DNA from: an uncultured Acetatifactor sp.
GTDB lineage: Bacteria; Bacillota; Clostridia; Lachnospirales; Lachnospiraceae
Direction: 5' to 3'
NCBI GenBank assembly: GCA_910584865.1
Contig: CAJUCE010000025.1
Location: forward strand, 1-64,000
DNA: 64,000 nt
The notes beneath the pieces are model-generated. The model was not told the origin of the DNA. It ran no database searches and worked only from the letters and a program-made list of their open reading frames with translations. A program made the translations under genes and the position numbers. Below are positions 26,171 to 34,694 of this stretch, in pieces. Every line of letters starts with the position of its first letter. The stretch's first letter is position 1.

Positions 26171-26866
26171 CTATTCCACTTCTTCTGCACGTCCGATGTC
26201 TGCACTGCTGCCGCTTTTTAATTCCTGCTGCAAATAATCCCTGACTTCAAACAGATCCTTCCGGATCAGAAAGCTTAACCGCTTCATCTCCTCATCCGGC
26301 TCTATCATATCCGGCACCATGATCGGGCACATCCCCGCAGCATGGGCGGAGCGGATCCCATTGGGCGAATCCTCAATCGCATAGGCTTCCTCCGGCTGCA
26401 CCCCCAGCCTGTCACAGGCCATGAGATAAATATCTGGCCTCGGCTTGGAATGCTCGATCATATCTCCCGTTATCACTACGCTGAAATAACCCTTTAATCC
26501 GGACTGTTCCAGATACCTGTAGACGGAACTGCTCCTGGTGGAAGAGGCCAGCCCTATGGCATACCCTGCCCCTTTCAGCCACTCCAGGATCTGCGGCGCT
26601 CCCGGCTTAACAGGCAGGCCGTTTTCCGCCATATACTCCTGAAGCCATTCGCTGGACTGCTGCCGGAATGCGGGATAGTCAAAGTCCTCTCCATAAGCTT
26701 TCAGAACAATCTGCCTGCTGTCATTGGCATTCAATCCGATACATTGCGGAAAGATTTCCTCCATATCCGGCAAACCGTTTTTCTTCGCGATGGCCATCCA
26801 GGCTTTCATGCACACCACCTCTGTGTCAAATAGAACGCCGTCCATATCAAATACAACCGCTTTCAT
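26171..26866 (-). CDS. HAD family phosphatase, beta-phosphoglucomutase-like
   Basis: A 231-aa member of HAD subfamily IA. Motif I is FDMDGVLFDTE at residues 6-16, motif II is the LASSTRSS segment near 112, and motif IV is AIEDSPNGIRSA near 175. A helical cap follows motif I. Such enzymes include beta-phosphoglucomutases and sugar-phosphate phosphatases. DMDGV with the SPNGI end fits the phosphatase/mutase group, but the substrate cannot be told. It lies between the DHHW gene and rsmA on the same strand. Confidence 0.9.
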   Translation of the reverse strand: MKAVVFDMDGVLFDTEVVCMKAWMAIAKKNGLPDMEEIFPQCIGLNANDSRQIVLKAYGEDFDYPAFRQQSSEWLQEYMAENGLPVKPGAPQILEWLKGAGYAIGLASSTRSSSVYRYLEQSGLKGYFSVVITGDMIEHSKPRPDIYLMACDRLGVQPEEAYAIEDSPNGIRSAHAAGMCPIMVPDMIEPDEEMKRLSFLIRKDLFEVRDYLQQELKSGSSADIGRAEEVE

Positions 26867-26906
26867 CTGTGTCCTCCCTCCCCTGCCGTGTGCTCATGCG
26901 TACAAA

Positions 26907-28028
26907 TCACTCCACATATGCAAATTCTTCCAGAAAATGAATGCAGTTATAAAGCACCAGGACATCCATTCCCTCTTCCGGTTCATAGCTTTCCATAAAT
27001 CGGAACAATCTGCCGTTAAAATACCTTAAATCCATTACATAGATCTTCTCATAATGGGGTATTAACAGCGGGACAAAACAATTTGCATAAGAATCCTTCA
27101 GCACGAACAAAGTCTTTCCGTTGTGATAATCCGTATCTATTTCAATGAATGCATGGTTGTCATCCAAAAAGAATCCGTATTTATTTTTCGTATCCAGATA
27201 GGACGCTTCGTAACAGCTGTCCTTTGTATCCTTCAAATCGTAAATCACTTTCACAGGATGCTCTTCGCTCTCCGGAAAATAGCGGATCGTATCCGGCCGC
27301 ATTTTCAGATTTACTTTCGAATGCAATGTCCCCAGAAAAGACTCCGTCACGGTCTCCATTGCATCCGCATCATATCCTTCCTCTGTCCGCTCCCCGGCCT
27401 CCCTCCAGACGAGATAACCATAATAAGCTCCCAGCGTAGTCCAATGGTGATCCGTCCGATAGTAAATTTCTTCATCCGCATGGGACTGCATTGCGGAATA
27501 TACATCGATATAATGCTCTGTCCCTACCCGATTCTCCACCTGCTCCAAAAACCCTGCCTCATCGTAATAAAGGGCATAGGCCGGGAGCTTATCTCTGAGA
27601 ATATTGTCTGCCGTAGGTACCAGCATGACCTGCGCATTCCAGCTCTCCACCAGCTTCTCCAGCAGAAATATTTTCTTCGTCTCCTGTACGGAAGAATAGT
27701 CCTGGGGCAGATGCTGTTCGATAAGATATCCGCCGGCGCCCAGATAGACTCCATTGATCTCCTTCTTCTGCAGAGCCAGGTCCATTCTGGTCTTCATCCT
27801 GATCCATTTCTCCCTGCCCACAAACTGGTCCGTCAGATAGGTTTCGTACTTTTTCGTGTATTCTCCCTCAAATACAGCCTCCAGGGAAAATTCCGGCTTT
27901 GCCGCCAGAACTTTGTTCTCCAGCTCCGAATAGAATCTGTCCTTTTGAATCAGATCTCCCGCCGTAAAAACCAATATAATCGACGACAATATTATAATAG
28001 TAATGATTGTACTTCTTTTTTCATCCAT
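26907..28028 (-). CDS. DHHW family protein (AlgX/AlgJ-like SGNH partner of MBOAT)
   Basis: A 373-aa protein with one N-terminal membrane anchor (residues 7-25) and an exterior SGNH-like domain. The diagnostic YYRTDHHWTTLGAYYGY lies near residue 190 and a serine-containing VLKDSYANCFVPLL near 305, the expected catalytic elements. Proteins of this family accept an acyl group exported by the MBOAT protein and place it on an extracellular polymer. The MBOAT gene ends 12 nt upstream. The polymer modified here is unknown. Confidence 0.85.
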   Translation of the reverse strand: MDEKRSTIITIIILSSIILVFTAGDLIQKDRFYSELENKVLAAKPEFSLEAVFEGEYTKKYETYLTDQFVGREKWIRMKTRMDLALQKKEINGVYLGAGGYLIEQHLPQDYSSVQETKKIFLLEKLVESWNAQVMLVPTADNILRDKLPAYALYYDEAGFLEQVENRVGTEHYIDVYSAMQSHADEEIYYRTDHHWTTLGAYYGYLVWREAGERTEEGYDADAMETVTESFLGTLHSKVNLKMRPDTIRYFPESEEHPVKVIYDLKDTKDSCYEASYLDTKNKYGFFLDDNHAFIEIDTDYHNGKTLFVLKDSYANCFVPLLIPHYEKIYVMDLRYFNGRLFRFMESYEPEEGMDVLVLYNCIHFLEEFAYVE

Positions 28029-28040
28029 CAGGTACCATCC

Positions 28041-29453
28041 TTAAAAGCGAAAATACAGAAAAGGATTATAGGAAGCATCCACAATTCCGGCAATGGAAAG
28101 GATCAGAATAGCCGCCGGAATCATCTTCTCGCCAAAGCGGTATAATGCGATTGACCAGCCTGTCCGTACCTTCCGCAGCAAAGTCACCATTGCGGAAAAA
28201 AGCGGCGTAGCCGCCACCGCGGCCGCCAAAAACAGAAGCGCATATTGCCTGCACAGATACAGAGCCTCCCTGTCCACCAGAATATGCCCCATTCCCGTCA
28301 TGGCTTTCAGATATCCCCAGATCGCCCCCGGCGTCTCCAGGGCAAAAAGCAGCCAGCCGGCCTGCACTACAAGCAAGGTATAAAAAATACCGATTCCCCT
28401 TGGCAGCCAGTTTAACAGCTTCCCTAAAAACAGCTTCTCCAGCATCAGCGCCAGGGCAAACCAAAGCCCCCACAGCATAAAGTTCCACCCTGCGCCGTGC
28501 CAGATCCCCGTCAGCAGCCACACAATCAAAATATTGAAAAGCTGTCTGAGCAGTCCTTTCCGATTGCCTCCCAGCGGAATATACACATATTCCCGAAACC
28601 AGCTGCCTAAGGAAATGTGCCATCTGCGCCAGAACTCGGTAACAGATGCCGAGATATAGGGATAATTGAAATTATCCGGAAAATGAAAACCCAGCATCTC
28701 GCCCAATCCGATAGCCATATCCGAATAACCCGAGAAGTCAAAGTAAATCTGAAACGCAAACGCCACGATGCCTGCCCATGCGGTAAGTGTACTGATCTCC
28801 CGCAGATTTCTCCCCGAAACCAGAACCCACAGCGCTCCAATCTGGTTGGCCAGCAGCACTTTCTTTCCCAGACCGATACAAAACCGCTTCATTCCGTCGC
28901 TGACACCGGACAGGGTGATGCTGCGCTCATGAATCCCCGCCTCCACATCCCGGTATTTCACAATGGGGCCTGCAATCAGCTGGGGAAACATGGTCACATA
29001 CACGCCAAAGTCCAGCAGATTTTTCTGGACTTTCGCCTCTCCCCGATATACATCAATGGTATACGACATGGTCTGAAAGGTATAAAATGAAATTCCAATC
29101 GGCAGCGGCAGATTCAGCAGCGGAAACTCGCTTCCGGACAAAGTATTGATTGTCCGAATTAAAAAGTCCGCATATTTAAAGAAACACAGCAGGGCCAGAT
29201 TGATCACTACGGAGGAAAGAAGAATACATCCCGCCCTCCGCTTCCCCCGAAACCGCTCCAGCAGGCGTCCGTGGGTATAATCCACAATGGTGGAAAACAG
29301 CATCAGCAGCACATAGACCGGTTCCCCCCAGGCATAAAAAATCAGGCTTCCAAAAAAGAGAAGGACATTTTTCATCCTCCCGGGAACCAGATAGTATAAC
29401 ACAAAGAATAACGGCAAAAACCGAAACAAAAATACGATACTGCTGAAAACCAT
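28041..29453 (-). CDS. MBOAT family O-acyltransferase (AlgI/DltB-like)
   Basis: A 470-aa polytopic membrane protein. The family centre is visible: the EFWRRWHISLGSWFREYVY segment in parts, YIPLGGN, and the catalytic histidine in LTGIWHGAGWNFMLWG near residue 320. It should move acetyl groups across the membrane for the partner DHHW protein, as AlgI does with AlgJ/AlgX. The two genes are adjacent and co-oriented, and the DUF4358 lipoprotein gene ends 29 nt upstream, a common clostridial trio. Confidence 0.93.
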   Translation of the reverse strand: MVFSSIVFLFRFLPLFFVLYYLVPGRMKNVLLFFGSLIFYAWGEPVYVLLMLFSTIVDYTHGRLLERFRGKRRAGCILLSSVVINLALLCFFKYADFLIRTINTLSGSEFPLLNLPLPIGISFYTFQTMSYTIDVYRGEAKVQKNLLDFGVYVTMFPQLIAGPIVKYRDVEAGIHERSITLSGVSDGMKRFCIGLGKKVLLANQIGALWVLVSGRNLREISTLTAWAGIVAFAFQIYFDFSGYSDMAIGLGEMLGFHFPDNFNYPYISASVTEFWRRWHISLGSWFREYVYIPLGGNRKGLLRQLFNILIVWLLTGIWHGAGWNFMLWGLWFALALMLEKLFLGKLLNWLPRGIGIFYTLLVVQAGWLLFALETPGAIWGYLKAMTGMGHILVDREALYLCRQYALLFLAAAVAATPLFSAMVTLLRKVRTGWSIALYRFGEKMIPAAILILSIAGIVDASYNPFLYFRF

Positions 29454-29482
29454 CTTCCCGCTCCTTTAAGAATCTGAACAGA

Positions 29483-30148
29483 TCAGCCCTCCACATTGCT
29501 CCGAATCGCATCCAATGCCAGTTTATTGGCTTCCTGGCATTTGGTTAGTACCTCTTCTTCATCGCCCGACTCAATGGCGCCTCCGCCAAGCTGCACGAAT
29601 ATCACGTAATTTCCTATTTTTTCTACCTGGGATGCCTGAATCTTGCCCAGATTCTGCGGATATTGCATTGTATCATTAACCAGGTTCTCCCGATATCCGT
29701 TCAAAATTTCCAAAACTGCATCCGCCTGCTCCTCCTTCGCCTTGACAATCACCAAAGTATCTACATTTGCGCTGATCATGGGCGACTCCGCCATATAGTC
29801 CTCGTACAGATCCGAGGTGATTCCGAAAAAGGTCTCCAGCATATCTGCCTCCATCGGCATATCCGGCCAGTAATCATCCTGTCCTACCGCTTCCACAACC
29901 GCAGAACGCAGTGCTGTCATTTCCTCGCTCCATCCCGCAGCCTCTTCTCCCCCGCCGGCGATATCTCCCGGTTCCGTGCCGGAGCTCTCTTCCGCGGAAG
30001 TATTTTCGGATGTTTCTTCGCTGCTTTCCTCCTGCGATGTCTCCTGCGAGGCCCCCGAAGTAAGATTATCCTCCGTTGCGCCTTTCCCGCAAGCCGTCAA
30101 TCCCAGCACCAATACGCCCGTGCATACAAAAAGTATCAGTTTTTTCAT
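29483..30148 (-). CDS. DUF4358 lipoprotein
   Basis: A 221-aa predicted lipoprotein. Residues 1-20 form a signal peptide ending in the lipobox LTAC, then a Ser/Glu/Thr-rich linker (about 25-65). The C-terminal 150 residues match DUF4358 with ADMLETFFGITSDLYEDYM, ISANVDTLVIVKAKE and ILNGYRENLVNDTMQYPQ in parts. The ATG at 30148 follows AAGGAGG, so the 24 preceding codons are rejected. Function unknown. Its neighbours suggest a role with the O-acylation pair at the cell surface. Confidence 0.85.
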   Translation of the reverse strand: MKKLILFVCTGVLVLGLTACGKGATEDNLTSGASQETSQEESSEETSENTSAEESSGTEPGDIAGGGEEAAGWSEEMTALRSAVVEAVGQDDYWPDMPMEADMLETFFGITSDLYEDYMAESPMISANVDTLVIVKAKEEQADAVLEILNGYRENLVNDTMQYPQNLGKIQASQVEKIGNYVIFVQLGGGAIESGDEEEVLTKCQEANKLALDAIRSNVEG

Positions 30149-30364
30149 AATTTCCTCCTTCCGGCTATTCTTTTTCAGGACAGTTTGTCCCGTTTTCAGC
30201 CAAACTATGCAATATTTCAATACCTCCCTGAATCAACATTGTACCACATATTTTTTTAATTGAAACCGTCTTTTTTATTAAAAATAATTTATCTTCCCGC
30301 CTCCCCAAAGCAGCAATTGACAGACAAAAGCACGTTATCCTTATTTACTGTGCAATCATTTTCA
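30149..30364. other. Divergent intergenic region
   Basis: This AT-rich stretch separates the minus-strand lipoprotein operon from plus-strand hflK. It must contain the lipoprotein promoter, but I found no convincing paired -35/-10 on the minus strand. Nothing else was recognised. Confidence 0.4.
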
Positions 30365-30393
30365 TTGCTTTTTCGCAATTTTTAAAGTATGAT
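30365..30393 (+). promoter_or_regulatory. Candidate promoter of hflK-hflC
   Basis: TTGCTT, a 17-nt spacer and TATGAT lie about 185 nt upstream of hflK. The transcript would run through the structured repeat at 30448-30570. Confidence 0.6.
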
Positions 30394-30447
30394 AGTTTCA
30401 GTACCGCAAGCATGGGTGAACGCAGCAATGCTGCATCCGCATAAACA

Positions 30448-30570
30448 CGGAACTGGAAACAGCATCTGACCATCCAGTGCCCAGAGGACTTACGGGCGCC
30501 TCTTCTGGCGCCCGGAAGTTCTCTGCTGTCTCTGGTACTGGATGGGCAGATGCGGAACTGGAATAGGAGG
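30448..30570 (+). repeat. SD-carrying stem-loop repeat, copy A (before hflK)
   Basis: The 123-nt unit opens CGGAACTGGAAACAG and closes CGGAACTGGAATAGGAGG, the last bases being the hflK SD site. Nested arms pair: 30462-30468 with 30546-30552, 30470-30478 with 30537-30545, 30483-30491 with 30516-30524 and 30493-30500 with 30507-30514. The internal loop is GCCC (30479-30482) opposite GCTGTCTCTGGT (30525-30536). Confidence 0.9.
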
Positions 30571-30576
30571 CGTAAT

Positions 30577-31647
30577 ATGAATAACGGAACTTTTCGTAAC
30601 TTTAAAAATGGTTTTCAAACAGTGAACGGCGGTGAGCAACAGCCTAAAAAACCGAAAAAGGGCGCCGGAATCGTCGTCGCCATGATTGTTTTAGCCATTG
30701 TGGTAGTGATTGTAGGGTGGAATTCAGCCTATGAGATCAAGGAGCAGGAGCAGGCCGTGCTGATTACCCTTGGAAGGGCACAGGCCGTTACCGAACCCGG
30801 GCTCCATTTCAAGATTCCCTTCATTCAGCAGGTGCGGAAGGTGAATACCACCATCCAGGGCTTTTCCATCGGCTACAGCACGGATAATGATGAAGTGAAC
30901 GAGGACGAATCGCTGATGATCACTTCTGACTTTAACTTTATCGATGTGGATTTTTATGTGGAATATCGCTACAGTGAGCCTGTGAAAGCACTGTTCGCAT
31001 CCAGAGATCCGTTGGAAATTTTAAAAAATATCAGTCAGAGCTGTATTCGAACCGTGATCGGCAGCTATCCCGTGGATGATGTATTGACCACAGGAAAAAA
31101 TGAAATCCAGGCTTCTATCCGGGAAATGATCCTGGATCGCCTGGCCAGCCACGATATCGGTATCCAGCTGGTCAATATCACCATTCAGGACTCGGAGCCG
31201 CCTACCCTGGAAGTCATGGAGGCTTTCAAGGCTGTGGAGACAGCCAAACAGGGCAAGGAAACCGCCTTGAATAATGCCAACAAGTACCGCAACGAGCAGC
31301 TGCCTTCCGCACAGGCACAGGCAGACGGCATCATCAAAGATGCCGAGGCGCAGAAGACACAGCGCATCAACGAGGCAACGGCTCAAGTATCCCGCTTCGA
31401 CGCCATGTATGCGGAGTATATCAAGAATCCCGTCATCACCAAGCAGAGAATGTTCTTCGAGACGATGGAAGATGTTCTGCCGGATTTGAAGGTGATCATT
31501 GAAAGTCCCAGCGGCAATATGCAGACCATCTATCCTCTGGAATCCTTTACGGGGGAAAACGCAGGAAACAACGATGAGCCGGACCGGGCTGACGCGCCTG
31601 TAACGCCGGTTTCTCCGTCCCCTGAAAATGATACGGCGGAAGAGTAA
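30577..31647 (+). CDS. hflK: HflK-type SPFH membrane protein
   Basis: A 356-aa band-7/SPFH protein. One membrane helix (about residues 34-54) is followed by the SPFH domain (YEIKEQEQAVLITLGRAQAV, GLHFKIPFIQQV) and a long helical region rich in Ala/Gln/Glu (VETAKQGKETALNNANKYRN). The C-terminal tail is acidic and Pro-rich. With HflC it forms large cages around FtsH in other bacteria and limits its access to membrane substrates; ftsH is also in this window, though not adjacent. The ATG at 30577 lies 6 nt after the AGGAGG of repeat copy A. Confidence 0.9.
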   Translation: MNNGTFRNFKNGFQTVNGGEQQPKKPKKGAGIVVAMIVLAIVVVIVGWNSAYEIKEQEQAVLITLGRAQAVTEPGLHFKIPFIQQVRKVNTTIQGFSIGYSTDNDEVNEDESLMITSDFNFIDVDFYVEYRYSEPVKALFASRDPLEILKNISQSCIRTVIGSYPVDDVLTTGKNEIQASIREMILDRLASHDIGIQLVNITIQDSEPPTLEVMEAFKAVETAKQGKETALNNANKYRNEQLPSAQAQADGIIKDAEAQKTQRINEATAQVSRFDAMYAEYIKNPVITKQRMFFETMEDVLPDLKVIIESPSGNMQTIYPLESFTGENAGNNDEPDRADAPVTPVSPSPENDTAEE

Positions 31648-31682
31648 TCTCTTTTTTAGAAAAAAATATGGAGGTATCCTTT

Positions 31683-32555
31683 ATGAAAACTGTGAAAAAA
31701 GCTGCTTTGATTATCATATGCCTGGCCGCGCTGATCATAGGCGCATCCAGTATTGTCATCACCCAGGAAAACGAATATAGTCTTGTCCGCCAGTTCGGTA
31801 AAGTGGACCATGTTATAACCCAGGCCGGCATCAGCTTCAAGGTCCCCTTTATCCAAAGTGTGGATAAGCTGCCCAAGCAGGTATTGCTGTATGATCTGCC
31901 TTCCTCGGACGTCATCACCAGCGACAAGAAGACCATGATCTGTGACAGCTATATCCTCTGGGAAATTGCCGATCCCCTGAAATTTGCCCAGACCCTGAAT
32001 TCTTCCATCTCCAATGCGGAAGGACGTCTGGATGTGATTGTATATAATTCCACCAAGAACGTGATCAGCAGCACTTCCCAGGACGATGTGATCTCCGGAC
32101 GAAACGGAGAACTGTCCGACGCTGTCATCGCAAATATCGGCAATTCTTTGGATCAGTACGGAATCGAGCTGCTGGCCTTTGAAACCAAAAAACTGGATCT
32201 GCCCGGCGACAACAAGGCGGCTGTATACGAGCGTATGATCTCGGAACGGGATAATATTGCCGCCACCTATACTGCCGAAGGAAGCTCCGAAGCGCAGATT
32301 ATCCGCAATACCACGGACAAGGAAGTCACCGTGCTTCTGTCCGAAGCAGACAAGGAAGCAGCCATACTTGTCGCACAGGGAGAGGCAGAATACATGCGCA
32401 TCCTGGCCGAAGCCTACAACGATGCTTCCAAACAGGAGTTTTACTCCTTTGTCAGAAGTCTTGACGCTTTGAAAATCTCCATGCAGGGCGGCAACAAAAC
32501 AGTCATTCTCTCTCCTGATTCACCGATTGCACAGATTTTTTACGAAAGAGAATAG
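31683..32555 (+). CDS. hflC: HflC-type SPFH membrane protein
   Basis: A 290-aa partner of HflK. An N-terminal helix (residues 6-26) is followed by the SPFH domain with NEYSLVRQFGKVDHVI and GISFKVPFIQSVDKLP, then helices with ISERDNIAATYTAEGSSEAQ and the GEAEYMRILAEAYND segment, and VILSPDSPIAQIF at the end. It starts 35 nt after hflK with SD GGAGG and ends before a strong terminator, so hflK-hflC form a two-gene operon. Confidence 0.92.
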   Translation: MKTVKKAALIIICLAALIIGASSIVITQENEYSLVRQFGKVDHVITQAGISFKVPFIQSVDKLPKQVLLYDLPSSDVITSDKKTMICDSYILWEIADPLKFAQTLNSSISNAEGRLDVIVYNSTKNVISSTSQDDVISGRNGELSDAVIANIGNSLDQYGIELLAFETKKLDLPGDNKAAVYERMISERDNIAATYTAEGSSEAQIIRNTTDKEVTVLLSEADKEAAILVAQGEAEYMRILAEAYNDASKQEFYSFVRSLDALKISMQGGNKTVILSPDSPIAQIFYERE

Positions 32556-32589
32556 GCTGTTGGAAGTCTGTATCCTATAGGCAAAAGGA

Positions 32590-32627
32590 CTGCCGCATTG
32601 GGGAATACCAGTTCCCCAATGCGGCAG
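32590..32627 (+). terminator. Terminator after hflC
   Basis: A perfect 16-bp stem (CTGCCGCATTGGGGAA with its complement) closes a 6-nt loop and is followed within 10 nt by TTTT. It separates hflC from the convergent GNAT gene and may serve both strands. Confidence 0.8.
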
Positions 32628-32665
32628 CTTCGGCTGTTTTCCGGCTCTTTCCGCGTCAGCCAGGA

Positions 32666-33403
32666 TCACATTTCTATCACAAGTCTATAATATTCCTTTT
32701 CTCCCTGTCTTATTTTTTCCCGATATTCAAATCCCAGCTTGCCGCAGAGGCACAGCGAGGCAGTATTTTCCGTTTCCACCAGCGCCTGTATCTGCGTAAA
32801 GGCCAGCGCTGTCCCGGCATATTGCAGGACGGCTCTGCAGACCTCCTCCGCATACCCCTTTCTCTGCCAAGGCACGCCTATGATAAACCCCAGCTCCGGC
32901 TCCTTGAATCCCTCCCGATAGGAAACGCCCGCTCTTCCGATGACCGCGCCGCTGCACTTCTCCACCACCGTCCAGACACCAAAGCCGAAAAAAGTATATA
33001 CCTTTTCGATATACTCCCGGACACAAGCCTTCTCCTGCTCTATTTCAGGATAAAGATTTTCCATATATCGCGTAATATCCGGATGGCTGTAAATTTGATA
33101 GAAATCCTCCACGTCCTCCTCCGTGGTCTCTCTGATCAGGCATCTGGGTGTCTCCAGAATGTTCCAAGGCAGTCCCCGCAGTCTTCTGTAAACCCGCTCC
33201 ACGTATTCCGGTTCCAGATCCTCCGGGTCCTCCACGGCAAACAGAAAACCGCTGAAATCCTGTCCACGGTTTCCTTCGTGAATATAAATTATTACCGGTT
33301 TGTCTTCCCCCTGCAGTCTCTCCCCCGTCTCCGGGTCATCCGTCACATACAATACCGACAAGACTCCGTTTACAGAGACTTCTATCTCTTTTAAATATGC
33401 CAC
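32666..33403 (-). CDS. GNAT family N-acetyltransferase
   Basis: A protein of about 245 residues. The C-terminal 165 residues are a GNAT domain of the RimJ type: LETPRCLIRETTEEDVEDFYQIY, the acetyl-CoA loop in PWQRKGYAEEVCRAVLQYA and VETENTASLCLCGKLGFEYRE, given in parts. About 80 N-terminal residues form an extra, unassigned domain. The start is uncertain: a GTG at 33403 is used here, but ATG at 33472 and GTG at 33412 are in frame. A TATAAT at 33455-33460 argues against the longest form. The substrate is unknown. Confidence 0.78.
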   Translation of the reverse strand: MAYLKEIEVSVNGVLSVLYVTDDPETGERLQGEDKPVIIYIHEGNRGQDFSGFLFAVEDPEDLEPEYVERVYRRLRGLPWNILETPRCLIRETTEEDVEDFYQIYSHPDITRYMENLYPEIEQEKACVREYIEKVYTFFGFGVWTVVEKCSGAVIGRAGVSYREGFKEPELGFIIGVPWQRKGYAEEVCRAVLQYAGTALAFTQIQALVETENTASLCLCGKLGFEYREKIRQGEKEYYRLVIEM

Positions 33404-33455
33404 TTTTATCACTTTCCTCTTTACGAAATCATGATTATAGGTTACAATTTTAACA

Positions 33456-33541
33456 TTATACCTCATTTCCATGCGCTCCCGCGCATATGGAATCAGAGGT
33501 TGACTCAGGGCCCTTCTGAGTCAATATTATACCTCATTTCA
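33456..33541. promoter_or_regulatory. Shared promoter region of GNAT gene and cyclophilin
   Basis: A 15-nt direct repeat (ATTATACCTCATTTC) occurs at 33456 and 33527. On the minus strand each copy contains TATAAT, giving two possible -10 boxes for the GNAT gene. Between them lies a hairpin, GACTCAGGG...CTGAGTC (33502-33522). On the plus strand TTGACT at 33500 and TATTAT at 33525 could form a wide-spaced promoter for the cyclophilin gene. Confidence 0.4.
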
Positions 33542-33560
33542 AGCAGAAAGGACATTCATT

Positions 33561-34097
33561 ATGGAAAAAAATCCGATTGTTACCATCACCATGCAGGACG
33601 GAGCAAAAATCCGTCTGGAGCTTTATCCTGAGATCGCTCCCATTTCCGTCAGCAACTTCATCAGCCTGGTCAACAGCCACTTCTATGACGGCCTGATCTT
33701 CCACCGCGTGATCAGGGGCTTCATGATCCAGGGCGGTTGTCCCGACGGTACGGGCATGGGCGGTCCCGGCTACCACATCAAGGGAGAATTTTCCCAAAAC
33801 GGCGTCCCCAACAGTTTAAAGCATACCGAAGGCGTACTTTCCATGGCAAGATCCATGCATCCGGATTCCGCCGGTTCTCAGTTCTTTATCATGCACAAAA
33901 AGGCTCCTCATCTGGACGGCAGCTATGCCTCTTTCGGAAAAGTGATAGAAGGAATGGACGTGGTAAACCGCATCGCAGAGACTTCCACCGACAGTGCCTC
34001 TGACAGACCCTATGAAAATCAGGTGATGGAAAGCGTCACTGTAGAGACCTTTGGTGTGGAATATCCGGAACCGGAAAAGCTTCCTGTTCTTTACTAA
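33561..34097 (+). CDS. Cyclophilin-type peptidyl-prolyl cis-trans isomerase
   Basis: A 178-aa cytosolic cyclophilin without signal peptide, catalysing cis-trans isomerisation of Xaa-Pro bonds. Family features are FHRVIRGFMIQGGCPDGTGMGGPG in parts (catalytic Arg in FHRV), GVLSMARSMHPDSAGSQFFIMH in parts, and FGKVIEGMDVVNRI. The SD is AGAAAGGA. It is a single plus-strand gene between the GNAT gene and the inverted-repeat element at 34210. Length is normal for compact bacterial cyclophilins. Confidence 0.95.
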   Translation: MEKNPIVTITMQDGAKIRLELYPEIAPISVSNFISLVNSHFYDGLIFHRVIRGFMIQGGCPDGTGMGGPGYHIKGEFSQNGVPNSLKHTEGVLSMARSMHPDSAGSQFFIMHKKAPHLDGSYASFGKVIEGMDVVNRIAETSTDSASDRPYENQVMESVTVETFGVEYPEPEKLPVLY

Positions 34098-34209
34098 TTC
34101 ACAATTTGTTCACAATTCATTCAAGCAATATTAATTTTGTCATCATGGTTTATACATTTCTTTCTCTTATACTAAATATATCAGTTGAAGAGATAAACCA
34201 GCCATAGCT

Positions 34210-34578
34210 ACTGTTTACTAAATAACTTTTTCATAATAATGCCAGGGAACGTAAGTTTCCTGGCATCCTCCCTCTTTATACGGATTTCAAGCGTATTTCC
34301 GAATCCCCTCCCTGAAAACCGAATAGGGCAATGTCTTTCTCCGCGGCCCGCTTGCCATGTCAACAGCAATCTTCCATTTGCCCGCCTGCGCATAGAAAAA
34401 TGCCTTTGGCACCTTACCGATTCCATTATTGTAAAACTTCCATGCCTCCTGCTGTATAGAATTCCACTTCACCCGACAGAATCCTGTATAAACAAAAAAA
34501 CTCCCCCGAAAAAGGAGGATGCCAGGAAACCCGAGGTTTCCTGGCTATAATTATGAAAAAGTTATTCAGTAAACTGTG
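34210..34578. mobile_element. 369-bp MITE-like element with long terminal inverted repeats
   Basis: The ends are imperfect inverted repeats of about 67-72 nt (34210-34276 and 34507-34578) sharing TTTACT, AATAACTTTTTCATAAT and TTTCCTGGCATCCTCC. Each arm itself contains a hairpin: GCCAGG...CCTGGC at 34241-34264 and 34521-34545. The interior has one minus-strand frame of 61 codons (34287-34472, FYNNGIGKVPKAFFYAQAG) without recognisable family. No transposase is encoded, so a non-autonomous element is the best reading. Confidence 0.7.
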
Positions 34579-34694
34579 GCTCGCTTTCATGACCGGTTTG
34601 TTTGTTGCTTATGGATATAGTATACCCGCAAGAAATGTCCAAATCATGATAACAATTCAAATATTCATTGAATGATTTGTAAACAAAATATGAA

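Noticed and set aside
34287..34472. 61-codon minus-strand frame as a real gene
   Set aside because: It lies wholly inside the inverted-repeat element, has no recognisable domain and no clear SD. It is mentioned only as interior content of the element.
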